From positions 241,093-298,401 of the forward strand of contig NZ_FRAC01000007.1 in the NCBI RefSeq assembly GCF_900142215.1: a stretch of DNA of 57,309 nucleotides, given 5' to 3'. A model generated the notes under the pieces. The model saw only the letters and a program-made list of their open reading frames with translations. It had not been told where the DNA came from and did no database searches. Below, in pieces: positions 16,535-26,459 of the stretch. Source of the stretch: Anaerocolumna jejuensis DSM 15929 (GTDB lineage Bacteria > Bacillota > Clostridia > Lachnospirales > Lachnospiraceae). A program made the position numbers and the translations under genes. Position 1 is the first letter of the stretch. Each line of letters begins with the position of its first letter.

Positions 16535-16587
16535 TTGACAAATATTATATGATTTTATAATAAAACAATTTTACAGGAGCGTATACT

Positions 16588-17712
16588 ATGGATAAAAAGT
16601 TTGAAAAAGCAGTAACAAGCCTTGTTACAACTATGGCAATATTATTTTCTTTTTTACCTACGACTGTCTTTGCAGGGGACAGCTTTAGTGCAGCAGATAC
16701 TATAGCATTAAATGTGCCATGTTCGGGGGCACTTGAGACAGATGATGATGTAAATTATTATAAGTTCACCACATCAAACAATGATTCGTTTTATAAAGTT
16801 GAACTTAGAAATTCGGAAGTGACAGACGCTATTAATTTGATACTTTACTCTGAAGATGATGCAACAACTGATATTTTTGACTTAAGAGCATCTGTTGCTA
16901 CTGCCAATTCTGATACAAGAAAATTGGAACCGAATCATACTTATTACATTTCTGTACAAAAAGATTATTTTAAATGCACAGGTAACTATAAATTAAGTGT
17001 TACAGAAATTAAAGACGACGTTCCTGATAACTATTCAAACAGTACTTCAATATCGTTAAATAAAAAGAAAGCTTATAATCTGGAAGCGTTAGGAGATTCA
17101 GATTGTCTTAAGTTTACTACCACATCAAATGATTCATACTATAAAATCGAACTGGCAAACACGGAGGCTACTGATACAATTGGTGCTACCTTATATTATG
17201 AAGATGATGTAACAACTGATGTATTGGATATATCAGCCTACAAAGCGAGTATTGGCTCAAAAACCGTTAAATTAGAACCTAAACATACCTATTATGTTGT
17301 GATTCAGGCTCCAATATACGATAGTCCGGTTGGAGGTTACAAATTATGTGTTACTGAAATAAAAGATGATTCATCAGACACCTTTAAGAACTGCACTAAA
17401 ATTTCATTAAATAAGAAAAGTACTTATAAATTGAATGTAGATGGGGATGTTGATTATTTCAAGTTCAAAGCCTCAAAAAGCGGCACTTATACAATTACTC
17501 TTGCAAATAAAAGTGGGAATGACGGTATTAATGCAATAATTTATAGCGAGGCTGATGTTACTCAAAGTATTGGTACGATAACATCGTATAAAGCCGCGAA
17601 AAACACGACTCAAATTAAGGTGAAAAAAAATCATACATACTATATTGGTGTTGCAAAAAGCAGCAGCTATTCTTCTGTAACGGGAGAGTATTCATTGACG
17701 ATAAAGAATTAG
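16588..17712 (+). CDS. Secreted protein with three PPC-like beta-sandwich repeats
   Basis: 374 residues with a Sec signal peptide (basic KK start, hydrophobic core, cleavage probably after FA at residues 28-29). The mature part is three tandem domains of about 115 residues (31-144, 145-260, 261-374). Each has a D-x-D-Y/C-x-K-F strand, a HTYY-x-x-x-x strand and a closing G-x-Y-x-L-x-V/I strand, the pattern of bacterial pre-peptidase C-terminal (PPC) domains. No peptidase, anchor or SLH domain accompanies them. AGGAGC precedes the ATG and a strong terminator follows, so it is monocistronic. Such domains usually bind polymers or aid secretion. Its place in a defence island is odd. Confidence 0.75.
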   Translation: MDKKFEKAVTSLVTTMAILFSFLPTTVFAGDSFSAADTIALNVPCSGALETDDDVNYYKFTTSNNDSFYKVELRNSEVTDAINLILYSEDDATTDIFDLRASVATANSDTRKLEPNHTYYISVQKDYFKCTGNYKLSVTEIKDDVPDNYSNSTSISLNKKKAYNLEALGDSDCLKFTTTSNDSYYKIELANTEATDTIGATLYYEDDVTTDVLDISAYKASIGSKTVKLEPKHTYYVVIQAPIYDSPVGGYKLCVTEIKDDSSDTFKNCTKISLNKKSTYKLNVDGDVDYFKFKASKSGTYTITLANKSGNDGINAIIYSEADVTQSIGTITSYKAAKNTTQIKVKKNHTYYIGVAKSSSYSSVTGEYSLTIKN

Positions 17713-17751
17713 TCTCAATATAGTAGATAATGATTACATAGCGATTATTGG

Positions 17752-17790
17752 CCAAGGCGATGGGGAATCCAATAGCCTTGGTTTTTCTTT
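17752..17790 (+). terminator. Terminator after the PPC-repeat gene
   Basis: CCAAGGC (17752-17758) pairs with GCCTTGG (17775-17781), followed by TTTTTCTTTT. Confidence 0.8.
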
Positions 17791-17953
17791 TGGATTTTTC
17801 GGATGCTAAATAATTTTGTTCTGGTGATTGAATAAATATTTTAAACTAACAAAATAAATTTTTCTAATTTAATGACGATGAAATGTTGAAAATTGGTAGA
17901 AGTTGTACTATTCTTAGTTTATTAGGTTTTGTATAGTAGGGGGAGCTGAATAA

Positions 17954-18817
17954 TTGAAGAAAGAAGAACTGGATAATTTAATATTAACTTGCGATAAATT
18001 TATTAATAGGTATCTTTTAAGGGGAACGGCATTTGTGGAGTATGTATGTTTTCAATATGGAAAATATAATGCTTTTATTAGCGGAGAACCTGATGCACAT
18101 TTTATAAGTGATTTTCAATATTTTGTTTTTACCAAAAGCACAAAATCTCTTAAAGCTATACGAATGTTACTGCATCAGGGGTATATGGAAGATGTCATGA
18201 TTTTGCTTAGGACGATGTTCGAAGGATATTTGGCTAGTAGATATATTGATGAGAATTACGATGCAAAATTATTGAATGATTTTATATTTGTTCCGCAGCT
18301 AATAGCTCACAGAAAAGTCATTTATCAGGATGGGGTTGCAATAGATAGAGTAAATAATGAAATCATAGAGTTCATCCAAAGAGACCCATCAAAATTAAAA
18401 TTAGGAAAGGATAAATCCTATTTTACAGATTTATATGCTTACATGTGCAATTATGCGCATTGTAATTTCTCAATATTAGCCTGTTATATAGATGAACATG
18501 GAGCATTCACTTGTTCTAAAGAAACGAATGCTTTATTGGTAAGAGTGCTGGTGTTATTCGTTTATACAAAAATTTTTGAAAATGTAGTTATAGTTGAAGG
18601 AGAAGATTTTCTGGATGAAAGAACAGAAAAGGAATGTTATAAACTTGTAAAGGATGCAACATTATTTACATATAAACAACTGGAATATTTCTCGAAATAT
18701 AACTCAGATGTGAATGAAGAATTAAATAAACACATGAAAAATATGTTTAAGGATATGAAAAATTCTTTAAAGGAAGAAGTAGGGAGTGCTAATAAGGATT
18801 TCTTAAAAGAAATGTGA
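17954..18817 (+). CDS. DUF5677-like protein
   Basis: 287 residues from a TTG start, eight bases after GGGGGAG. It is all-helical in appearance with KAIRMLLHQGYMEDVMILLRTMFEG in the middle and YAYMCNYAHC later, which I associate with the DUF5677 family. Function is unknown. It is followed after 19 bases by a DUF3800 gene with its own ribosome site, so the two are probably one transcript. Confidence 0.65.
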   Translation: MKKEELDNLILTCDKFINRYLLRGTAFVEYVCFQYGKYNAFISGEPDAHFISDFQYFVFTKSTKSLKAIRMLLHQGYMEDVMILLRTMFEGYLASRYIDENYDAKLLNDFIFVPQLIAHRKVIYQDGVAIDRVNNEIIEFIQRDPSKLKLGKDKSYFTDLYAYMCNYAHCNFSILACYIDEHGAFTCSKETNALLVRVLVLFVYTKIFENVVIVEGEDFLDERTEKECYKLVKDATLFTYKQLEYFSKYNSDVNEELNKHMKNMFKDMKNSLKEEVGSANKDFLKEM

Positions 18818-18836
18818 TATAAAGGGGAGTGAAAAT

Positions 18837-19985
18837 ATGGAATTGATGTACGCATTTACAGATGAATCTGGAAATCATGGATTCAACTTTGAGAGTGAAG
18901 GGGTATCTACTTATTTTATTGTAACTGCAATATTGGTAACTGAAAATAATCTAAGCATTGTTGAGAACGAAATTGAGGGTGTTCGTAAAAAGTATTTTCA
19001 GACGGGTGAAATGAAATCTTCCTCTGTAGGTAAAAATCATAAAAGAAGAAACGCCGTACTTCGCGAAGTGTTAAACAGCGATTTTAAAGTATTTTCTATT
19101 GTTGTTGATAAACAAAAGATTTACGAAGATAGCGGGTTAATGTATAAAGAGTCGTTCTACAAATTTGTAAATAACTTGGTTCATAAGGAGTTGAGGTATG
19201 CATTTAAAAAGCTTGTAGTTTGTGCTGATGAAATTGGCGGAAATGAGTACATGAAAGGCTTTTGTAAATATGTAAAGGAAAAGGAGGATATACCGGATTT
19301 ATTTGGAGAACGAGAATTTTACTTTGAGAACAGCAAAAGCAGTATTCTAATCCAACTAGCTGATTTTATAAGCGGAACTTTAGCTTATGTATATGAACGT
19401 GATAAACAGGACGAAGCCCCAGATTATATAAAAATGTTGGATAAGAAAATAATACGGATAGAACAATTTCCTAAAAGCATATCACAGTATGTGGTTGAAA
19501 AGGGAGGTATTTCAGATGAATATGACATTGAGATATCAAATATATGTTTGCGCCACATTCAAGGCTTTTTACACAAATATGAGGAAGCTGCAGATGAAGA
19601 AAGAATATATCAGGTCATTGTATTAAAATATATGTGTTTTAGATTCTTGAATAATGACACGAGAAAATACATATCTACTAAGGAGCTTATTGGAAATCTT
19701 CGATATCGTACCGGTAAAGCAGTATCAATGCAATTTTTTCGAACTAGGATAATAGCGAAACTGCGAGATGAAGGAGTAATTATTGCAAGCTCTCCAAAAG
19801 GATACAAAATCCCGTCAAAAGTTGAGGAATTATATGATTTCATAAATCATGGAACAACGATAATTATGCCTATGTTAGCCAGGCTAAAGAAATGCAGGGA
19901 TAATATTAAGATTGGAACAAACGGAGAATTGGATTTGTTCAATAATTCAGAATATAAAACGCTCAAGGAGTTTTTTGATATTTAG
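18837..19985 (+). CDS. DUF3800 protein with C-terminal winged-helix-like region
   Basis: 382 residues. The first 230 have the DUF3800 layout: acidic opening YAFTDESGN (Asp9, Glu10), a KSS motif, a central strand with VCADEIGG and the closing LIQLADFISGTL. The fold is thought to be RNase H-like with carboxylate metal ligands, so a nuclease activity is plausible but unproven. Residues about 235-382 add a region with STKELIGNLRYRTGKAVS and a likely helix-turn-helix. GGGGAG precedes the ATG. Paired with the DUF5677-like gene upstream. Confidence 0.75.
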   Translation: MELMYAFTDESGNHGFNFESEGVSTYFIVTAILVTENNLSIVENEIEGVRKKYFQTGEMKSSSVGKNHKRRNAVLREVLNSDFKVFSIVVDKQKIYEDSGLMYKESFYKFVNNLVHKELRYAFKKLVVCADEIGGNEYMKGFCKYVKEKEDIPDLFGEREFYFENSKSSILIQLADFISGTLAYVYERDKQDEAPDYIKMLDKKIIRIEQFPKSISQYVVEKGGISDEYDIEISNICLRHIQGFLHKYEEAADEERIYQVIVLKYMCFRFLNNDTRKYISTKELIGNLRYRTGKAVSMQFFRTRIIAKLRDEGVIIASSPKGYKIPSKVEELYDFINHGTTIIMPMLARLKKCRDNIKIGTNGELDLFNNSEYKTLKEFFDI

Positions 19986-20071
19986 ATATAGTAACTGGTG
20001 AAGTTGCGTTTAATGGTATAAAATGTAAGAATTAGAGACCAAATAAGTATAAAATTCAATGAGGTGTTAGT

Positions 20072-23000
20072 ATGTCAGCTATAGTCAGTAGAATTGATGA
20101 TTGGAAAAAAAGTTTATTGGATTTAGGTAAACGAAATAGGCTGTTAAACTATAAAGATACCAAAAGGTCAAATATTAAGATTTCTAGTCCTGAACTAGAA
20201 GAACTGTATCAACATCTTGTATTAGATGAAAAGAGCTTATCGTTTCCCTTTTCTTATATTTGGGATGAAGATGGTGAGGAATTAGAAAATGAAAGAATCA
20301 TACCTGTGGACATTTCAACGAATCGGACAATTAAGGAACAACAAAAAACTCTTAAGAATTTGAGGGACAAGGCCAGAACTGCAGTAGAGGAACAAGGTGT
20401 TAATATTCTATATTTGGCTTTTGGGTTTCTTCAATGGACAGAAAGTTTGGATTCTAAGCAAGTTATGACATCTCCAATCATTCTTGTTCCGGTATCCATC
20501 TCTCTAGAATCATTGACTTCACCATATGTTTTGAAACTACATGAAGATGAAATAGTCATCAATCCTACTTTAATATATAAAATGGAACATGACTTTGGAA
20601 TTGACTTTCCGGAATTTGAGCCGAATGAAAATGACATTATAGTGTATTTAAATAAAATTCAGGAAAATGTCAGTTTCCGGGGATGGAAAATATTAACTGA
20701 GTGTGGGCTGAGTCTTTTCTCTTTCCTGAAAATGAATATGTATTCAGACTTAGAACTACATAAAGAAAAGATTATTACTCATCCAATTTTAAAGGCGTTA
20801 GCTGGAGATAGGAGTAACGTCGAAAATGTTCCAGAAGAATATACAGATTACGACCATGATAATAACGTAAAGCCAATTGATATTTATCAAGTTGTTGATG
20901 CTGATTCAAGTCAACAAGATGCCATATTATATTCAAAAAAGGGTATCAGTTTTGTATTGCAGGGGCCACCGGGAACAGGGAAAAGCCAAACTATTACCAA
21001 TATTATTTCGGAAGCTTTGGCAGACGGTAAGAAGGTTTTATTTGTATCCGAAAAGATGGCTGCTTTGGAAGTTGTACATAAAAGATTAACACAGTCTGGA
21101 TTAGATGATTTTAGTTTAATGCTTCATAGTCATAAAGTTAATAAAAAGGAAGTATTGTCTGAACTGAATCGAACACTTAATGCAGATAGAATACGTTTAC
21201 AAGATGATGCCATTTATCAGTTGAATGCATTGGAAAAGCAAAGAGAACGTTTAAATAGTTATGCAAAAGAACTGCATGTAATTTGTCCGCCATTAAATAA
21301 ATCAATATATGAGATAACTGGAAAGTTGGCTAAATTATCAGATGTACCGTGTGTAATTTTTACTATTGAAAATGTTGATGAATTTTCAGCTGGAAAACTT
21401 CAACAGTTTGTATTTTTGCTAACAGAGTATTCTAAAACTGTTGGTAAGATGACAATAGATTATAAAGATAATCCGTGGAGAAGTGTTGCCCTAAGGGCAG
21501 TTACTCATATTGAGAGACAAAACATTGAAAAGAATATTCGGGATTTATTGCCCAAAATAAAGATGTTACATAGTACGATGGCAGATACTATTCAAATTAT
21601 TAATTATGAATCAGAAATAACGATGAATTCTTCCAAAATTTTGATATTGGTACTTAAACATCTTGCACTGTCGCCTAAACTCCCGGTTGAGTGGTTTGTT
21701 AATGAGAATATATTAGCATTGAGAAATAAAGCGGAAGAATATCATATTTTGGAAATAGAATATCTTAGTCAAAAGGATTTTATCAAGACAACTTATTACG
21801 ATAAATTTTTCGATTTAAATGCAGAGCAGACTAAAGATGAAATAGAAAATATATTGGTTAAGATTAATAATGTTATAAACACAGAACATTATTCGAAATC
21901 AGAAGAAATCTATAATTCAAGAACAGAATTGGAAAAAGAGCTTAAAATTATTAAATGTCAAATAAATCATGCTGAAGATGATATGAATTATTTGAAAGAT
22001 ATAGGCTTAAATGTTGATGAAAATACAGTTCACACATTGTCAGCAACAGTAGAGATACTGGAAATATTAACAAAAGACATAAAACCAACGGAAGCCTGGT
22101 TTGATGGAAAGAACTTTAGCAAAAACATTGAACTGGCAAAGAAGTATAAGAGTACATTAAAGGAAATCGATGAGTTAACATTGTCCCTGTTACATGATTT
22201 TGACAAAGAAATCCTTGATATTGATTTTAATAACATCATAAAACGGTATCGAGCTGAGTATGGCTCTTTCTTGAAAATATTCAAGAAAGAATATAGACAG
22301 GATAAGAAGACAATACAAGCACTGTACACAATTTCAGGTAAGAAAATTGATGATGCAACTATTTTAGCAGCCCTAAATAAGGTTAAGGACATTGTAGAAA
22401 AAAGAATATGGCTTGAGGAAAATCAAAATAGAATATCAGAATTCCTGGGTCAATATTTTCTTGGAAGTGATACAGATTGGGAAGGCGTTTTTTCATCTAT
22501 TGAAGAATTTCAGAAATTGATTGTAGAATGTCAGAATGATGTATCTGATGTTTTGAAGAATAATATGATACAAGGTTCTATTGACTTGAAGCGATGTAAA
22601 GATGCAATTATCCATTTTGAGGGAATAGTTTCTTCTGAATTTTTAAACTATCTAAATAAAATTGTTAAAATTGAAAGCTCTGAAGAAAAGACAGATTTAT
22701 GCACTATAGCAAGGAGCTCTGAAGAATTATTAAGAGAAATAGAAAAATTCAATATATTAATTTACCAATTATTATCGACAGCAAAAGAGAATATTAGCTT
22801 TGTGCGGTTGAGTGAGGGTATCAACGCATTGATGCAGGTTCAGCAATATATTAAGACAATTAATGATATGGACCAGGAACTAAAAAATAAATTCAAACAT
22901 GAGTATACTGGTATTGATACCGATTGGGAGAGTATTATTAAAAAACTTAATTGGATGATTGAATGTCAGAGATTAAATGAAACTGCCAAATTACCAGAAC

Positions 23001-25573
23001 AATTTATCATAAGAGCTTGTGAGGATACTGTGGTTAAAAATGATTGCAGTAATCGGGCCAAACATTTGGAAGATTTAGCTAAAGAAGCTTCAAAAGAATG
23101 GAATTATGTGTGTTTGCTTTTCGATGAGAAAGAGAAGCTTGATTATGTTGACTTGAGTAACCTGATGTGTCGGCTTGAAAAATGTGCAAATAATATGTCC
23201 TCTTTAGAAGAATGGATTGATTATTGTGCTATAACAGAAAAGTGTAAAAATCTTGGATTGGGTGGGTTTCTAGAAGAAGTAAGTAATGTTTGTATCGATA
23301 CGAAAGTAATTGTAGAAATATTCCAGAAGAGATTTTATCGTTCTTGGCTAGATGCGATGATACCAAAGTATCCTTCTATTAATTTATTCAGACGAAGAAG
23401 TCAAGAAAGCGTTATTGAAGAATTTAAAAATTTGGATTTACTCCAAATGAGGATTGCACGTATACGTGTTCGTGAAAGGTTGCTAGCTAAGATACCTGAT
23501 ATCAATCGGATGACAGCAGCCTCTGATGAAATAGCAATACTGAGACGAGAATTAAATAAGCAAAGAAGAATTATGCCATTACGTAAATTATTTAGAACAA
23601 TACCAAATTTATTAATGGCTATCAAACCTTGTCTAATGATGTCTCCATTATCCGTTAGCTTGTTTTTGCAGGCTGACAGTTATGATTTCGATTTGATAGT
23701 ATTTGATGAAGCTTCCCAGGTGCATACAGAAGATTCGATTGGAGCTATTATGCGAGGCAAACAAATTGTCATAGCTGGCGACTGCAAACAATTACCTCCG
23801 ACGAGTTTCTTTGCTGCAACGACATCAGATAATGACTTTGATACTGACGATGGCGATGAAAATGAAGAAACAAATGTATTTGAATCAATTCTAGACGAAG
23901 CAAGCACTATTTTACCAGAGCGAATATTGAAATGGCATTATAGAAGTCGCCATGAAAGTCTTATTGCTTTTTCAAATGCGAAGATTTATAACCATTGTTT
24001 GACCACGTTTCCGTCTACAATAGAAAAAGTTGAGAACAACGGTGTTGAGTATGTATATGTCAAGAATGGAGTTTATGATAGGGGAGGAAAGAAATGCAAC
24101 CTTGAAGAAGCAAAAGAAGTTTCCAATCTTGTATTTAATCATATTAAAAACTCGCCAAACAGAACACTGGGTGTCATAACGTTTAGCGAGGCTCAACAAC
24201 ATGCAGTCGAGAATGCTATTCAGCAAAAACGCTTACAGCATCCTGAATATGAAGCATTTTTTAATGAAGAAAAAATGGACGGGTTCTTTATTAAAAATCT
24301 AGAGAATGTGCAGGGAGATGAACGTGATACCATTATCTTTAGTATTGGTTATGCGAAAGATATAAATGGTGTTATGTATATGAATTTTGGCCCCCTAAGT
24401 AGAGACGGAGGTTATCGAAGATTAAATGTTGCAATTACAAGGGCAAAGTATAATGTCAAATTAGTAGGTTCTATATATCCGACCGATATTAGACTAGAAA
24501 GCACGAATTCAGAGGGGGTTAAGATGCTTCGCTCCTATATTGAATTTGCGATACAGGGACAAAAAGTTTTAGATACAGAAATATCATCTAATGATGTTGT
24601 AAATGTAGATTCGCCTTTTGAAGAAGCAGTTTATGATTTCTTGATTAAAAATAGCTATCAGGTATCGACACAAGTTGGTTGTTCAGGTTATCGTATAGAT
24701 ATGGCTATTAAACATCCAAGCCTAAGTGGTAGATTTGTAATAGGAATTGAGTGTGATGGCGCAACATATCATTCTTCTAGGACAGCCAGAGAACGGGATA
24801 GGTTACGGCAAACAATATTAGAGGATATTGGATGGAAAATATATCGTATTTGGTCTACGGATTGGATAAAAGACCCAGTCACTGAGGGGCAGAGACTCTT
24901 GGAGGCAGTTGAAGCCGCTATTAACGATTATATTGATGAAAGTATAGAGACTATTCACGACGATAATTCTGATTTTGAAGATACTAATGATAAGGTTCTG
25001 GTAGCTGCCATCGAAACGATTCATATCGACGATTCTACAGTATCAGATTATGATTTCTTAAATTATGAAGAAACGAATATTTGGGATGTTGACCGGGATT
25101 ACAATGATAACCAATACCTTAGAAATGTTATTGAATATGTTGTAAAAAAAGAGTTTCCTATTCATTTCGAATTGCTATGTAAAAGAGTGGCGCCTCTTTT
25201 TGGAAATCAAAAGGCTACTGTAAAGGTTAGAAATGGAGTGGATTTCATTATGAGACAATATTGTAATAGTGTACTCAAGAAAGGTGAGTTTTGCTGGCTA
25301 AAAGATAATGATGAAGCTAAAGTTAGGATACCAACTGATTTAGTTAGCCGACCGATTCAATATATAGCAGTTGAAGAACTGGCAGAAGCAATGATGAAAG
25401 TCATCAGCAATTCGTTTGGAGTTGAGAAGGATGATTTGTTTGTAACAACAGCACGAATATTTGGATTTAACCGTACAGGTGGTAATATTCAAAGTGCTAT
25501 GAGTGAAACCTATGAGTATCTTGAGAAAAATAATATGATAAGATTACTAGATAACAAGGTTGCTTTAGTCTAA
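20072..25573 (+). CDS. DUF4011 / SF1 helicase / Vsr-type nuclease / DUF3320 defence protein
   Basis: 1833 residues. Order: DUF4011 (about 5-210); SF1 helicase with Walker A GPPGTGKS (298-305, Lys304); a long coiled-coil-rich insert; Walker B FDEAS (1211-1215); helicase motifs GDCKQLPP, WHYRSRHE, VQGDERD and NVAITRAK; a Vsr/MTES_1575-type nuclease with GIECDG (Glu1560, Asp1562) and the RDRLRQTILEDIGW helix; then a DUF3320-like C-terminus. From memory this matches the single-protein DUF4011-helicase-Vsr anti-phage architecture (called Hhe). All catalytic motifs look intact. It probably unwinds and cuts foreign DNA. The gene is AT-rich like the rest of the island. Confidence 0.88.
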   Translation: MSAIVSRIDDWKKSLLDLGKRNRLLNYKDTKRSNIKISSPELEELYQHLVLDEKSLSFPFSYIWDEDGEELENERIIPVDISTNRTIKEQQKTLKNLRDKARTAVEEQGVNILYLAFGFLQWTESLDSKQVMTSPIILVPVSISLESLTSPYVLKLHEDEIVINPTLIYKMEHDFGIDFPEFEPNENDIIVYLNKIQENVSFRGWKILTECGLSLFSFLKMNMYSDLELHKEKIITHPILKALAGDRSNVENVPEEYTDYDHDNNVKPIDIYQVVDADSSQQDAILYSKKGISFVLQGPPGTGKSQTITNIISEALADGKKVLFVSEKMAALEVVHKRLTQSGLDDFSLMLHSHKVNKKEVLSELNRTLNADRIRLQDDAIYQLNALEKQRERLNSYAKELHVICPPLNKSIYEITGKLAKLSDVPCVIFTIENVDEFSAGKLQQFVFLLTEYSKTVGKMTIDYKDNPWRSVALRAVTHIERQNIEKNIRDLLPKIKMLHSTMADTIQIINYESEITMNSSKILILVLKHLALSPKLPVEWFVNENILALRNKAEEYHILEIEYLSQKDFIKTTYYDKFFDLNAEQTKDEIENILVKINNVINTEHYSKSEEIYNSRTELEKELKIIKCQINHAEDDMNYLKDIGLNVDENTVHTLSATVEILEILTKDIKPTEAWFDGKNFSKNIELAKKYKSTLKEIDELTLSLLHDFDKEILDIDFNNIIKRYRAEYGSFLKIFKKEYRQDKKTIQALYTISGKKIDDATILAALNKVKDIVEKRIWLEENQNRISEFLGQYFLGSDTDWEGVFSSIEEFQKLIVECQNDVSDVLKNNMIQGSIDLKRCKDAIIHFEGIVSSEFLNYLNKIVKIESSEEKTDLCTIARSSEELLREIEKFNILIYQLLSTAKENISFVRLSEGINALMQVQQYIKTINDMDQELKNKFKHEYTGIDTDWESIIKKLNWMIECQRLNETAKLPEQFIIRACEDTVVKNDCSNRAKHLEDLAKEASKEWNYVCLLFDEKEKLDYVDLSNLMCRLEKCANNMSSLEEWIDYCAITEKCKNLGLGGFLEEVSNVCIDTKVIVEIFQKRFYRSWLDAMIPKYPSINLFRRRSQESVIEEFKNLDLLQMRIARIRVRERLLAKIPDINRMTAASDEIAILRRELNKQRRIMPLRKLFRTIPNLLMAIKPCLMMSPLSVSLFLQADSYDFDLIVFDEASQVHTEDSIGAIMRGKQIVIAGDCKQLPPTSFFAATTSDNDFDTDDGDENEETNVFESILDEASTILPERILKWHYRSRHESLIAFSNAKIYNHCLTTFPSTIEKVENNGVEYVYVKNGVYDRGGKKCNLEEAKEVSNLVFNHIKNSPNRTLGVITFSEAQQHAVENAIQQKRLQHPEYEAFFNEEKMDGFFIKNLENVQGDERDTIIFSIGYAKDINGVMYMNFGPLSRDGGYRRLNVAITRAKYNVKLVGSIYPTDIRLESTNSEGVKMLRSYIEFAIQGQKVLDTEISSNDVVNVDSPFEEAVYDFLIKNSYQVSTQVGCSGYRIDMAIKHPSLSGRFVIGIECDGATYHSSRTARERDRLRQTILEDIGWKIYRIWSTDWIKDPVTEGQRLLEAVEAAINDYIDESIETIHDDNSDFEDTNDKVLVAAIETIHIDDSTVSDYDFLNYEETNIWDVDRDYNDNQYLRNVIEYVVKKEFPIHFELLCKRVAPLFGNQKATVKVRNGVDFIMRQYCNSVLKKGEFCWLKDNDEAKVRIPTDLVSRPIQYIAVEELAEAMMKVISNSFGVEKDDLFVTTARIFGFNRTGGNIQSAMSETYEYLEKNNMIRLLDNKVALV

Positions 25574-25603
25574 ATAAATATTTTCTTGGAAGGAGTGTGC
25601 TAT

Positions 25604-25810
25604 ATGGCCGATATTAAATATGAAATCATAAAAGAAATCGGAGTATTATCAGAAAACGCAAAGGGCTGGAGAAAAGAATTAAATCTTATTAGCTGGAATG
25701 ATGCGGCTCCAAAATACGATATTCGTGATTGGGCTCCGGGCCATGAGAAGTTGGGGAAAGGGGTAACATTGACGAAAGAGGAAGTGGAAATGCTGAAGGA
25801 AATTTTATGA
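25604..25810 (+). CDS. YdbC/PC4-like ssDNA-binding protein
   Basis: 68 residues from the ATG at 25604, nine bases after AAGGAG. The frame extends upstream to 25586, before the ribosome site. The sequence contains GWRKELNLISWN, KYDIRDWAP, KGVTLTKEE and VEMLKEIL, the pattern of the YdbC family, which adopts the PC4 transcription-coactivator fold and binds single-stranded DNA. It starts 30 bases after the helicase-nuclease gene. A role as ssDNA-binding partner of that helicase is an attractive inference. Confidence 0.8.
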   Translation: MADIKYEIIKEIGVLSENAKGWRKELNLISWNDAAPKYDIRDWAPGHEKLGKGVTLTKEEVEMLKEIL

Positions 25811-26040
25811 TTATTACGAAAAGTAAGTGCAGACAGTTAGGAGATGCTTTCGAAGTGCCCAAATTAATGGCATTTAGATATAAGTGGTGCGATGCATGGT
25901 ATACAGAAGGATGGGGGTATGATGCCATGTTTACCACTGGTGAAAAAGGTACATGGATTGATGTACTGATTGACGGAAATTTTGAAAGACTTAATATTAC
26001 AGATAAAGAAGATGAATTTATCGATGATTTAAGGTTCTGA
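25807..26040 (+). CDS. Hypothetical protein, N-terminal part (interrupted by TGA)
   Basis: 77 codons starting inside the stop of the YdbC-like gene (ATGA overlap), so translation is coupled. It ends at a TGA at 26038-26040, but the same frame continues for 68 more codons (see next entry) with protein-like composition. No family recognised. Confidence 0.5.
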   Translation: MIITKSKCRQLGDAFEVPKLMAFRYKWCDAWYTEGWGYDAMFTTGEKGTWIDVLIDGNFERLNITDKEDEFIDDLRF

Positions 26041-26043
26041 ATA

Positions 26044-26247
26044 ATGTTTCAATGGGATGGAAAACATTATGTGAACCCATATATATTAGATGGATATATG
26101 TGGGAACTGGTTATCGTATATGATAGCAAATCTATTAGAGCTAGAGGTAGTAATGGATATCCGCCAAAGTTTGAACTATTTATTTCAATTCTACATGACA
26201 AATGGGGATTATCTAAAGCAGAGATTGATTCACAAAAAGGGTTTTAA
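26044..26247 (+). CDS. Hypothetical protein, C-terminal part in frame after TGA
   Basis: 67 codons in the same frame as the preceding ORF, separated only by TGA and one isoleucine codon. There is no ribosome site before its ATG. It contains FQWDGKHYVNPYILDGYMWEL and GSNGYPPKFE, looking like the C-terminal half of the preceding gene. The pair is therefore probably one gene broken by a nonsense mutation. Confidence 0.45.
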   Translation: MFQWDGKHYVNPYILDGYMWELVIVYDSKSIRARGSNGYPPKFELFISILHDKWGLSKAEIDSQKGF

Positions 26248-26459
26248 TATCAAAGGAAAGTAAAGATACTGAAGTGAAAGCTTACGATGAATTATTTTGA
26301 TACGAAAATTTTAGATTTGTTTCATTAAAAGAGTGAAAATTTATGTGTTAATATAAGTTTACCAAATATGAGAAAAATTTAGTAGAGCAAAAAATATATT
26401 ACTATTATATGATAGAAGCGGTACTCTTAAATGCATATTTCGGTTTAATTGCGTAGTTA

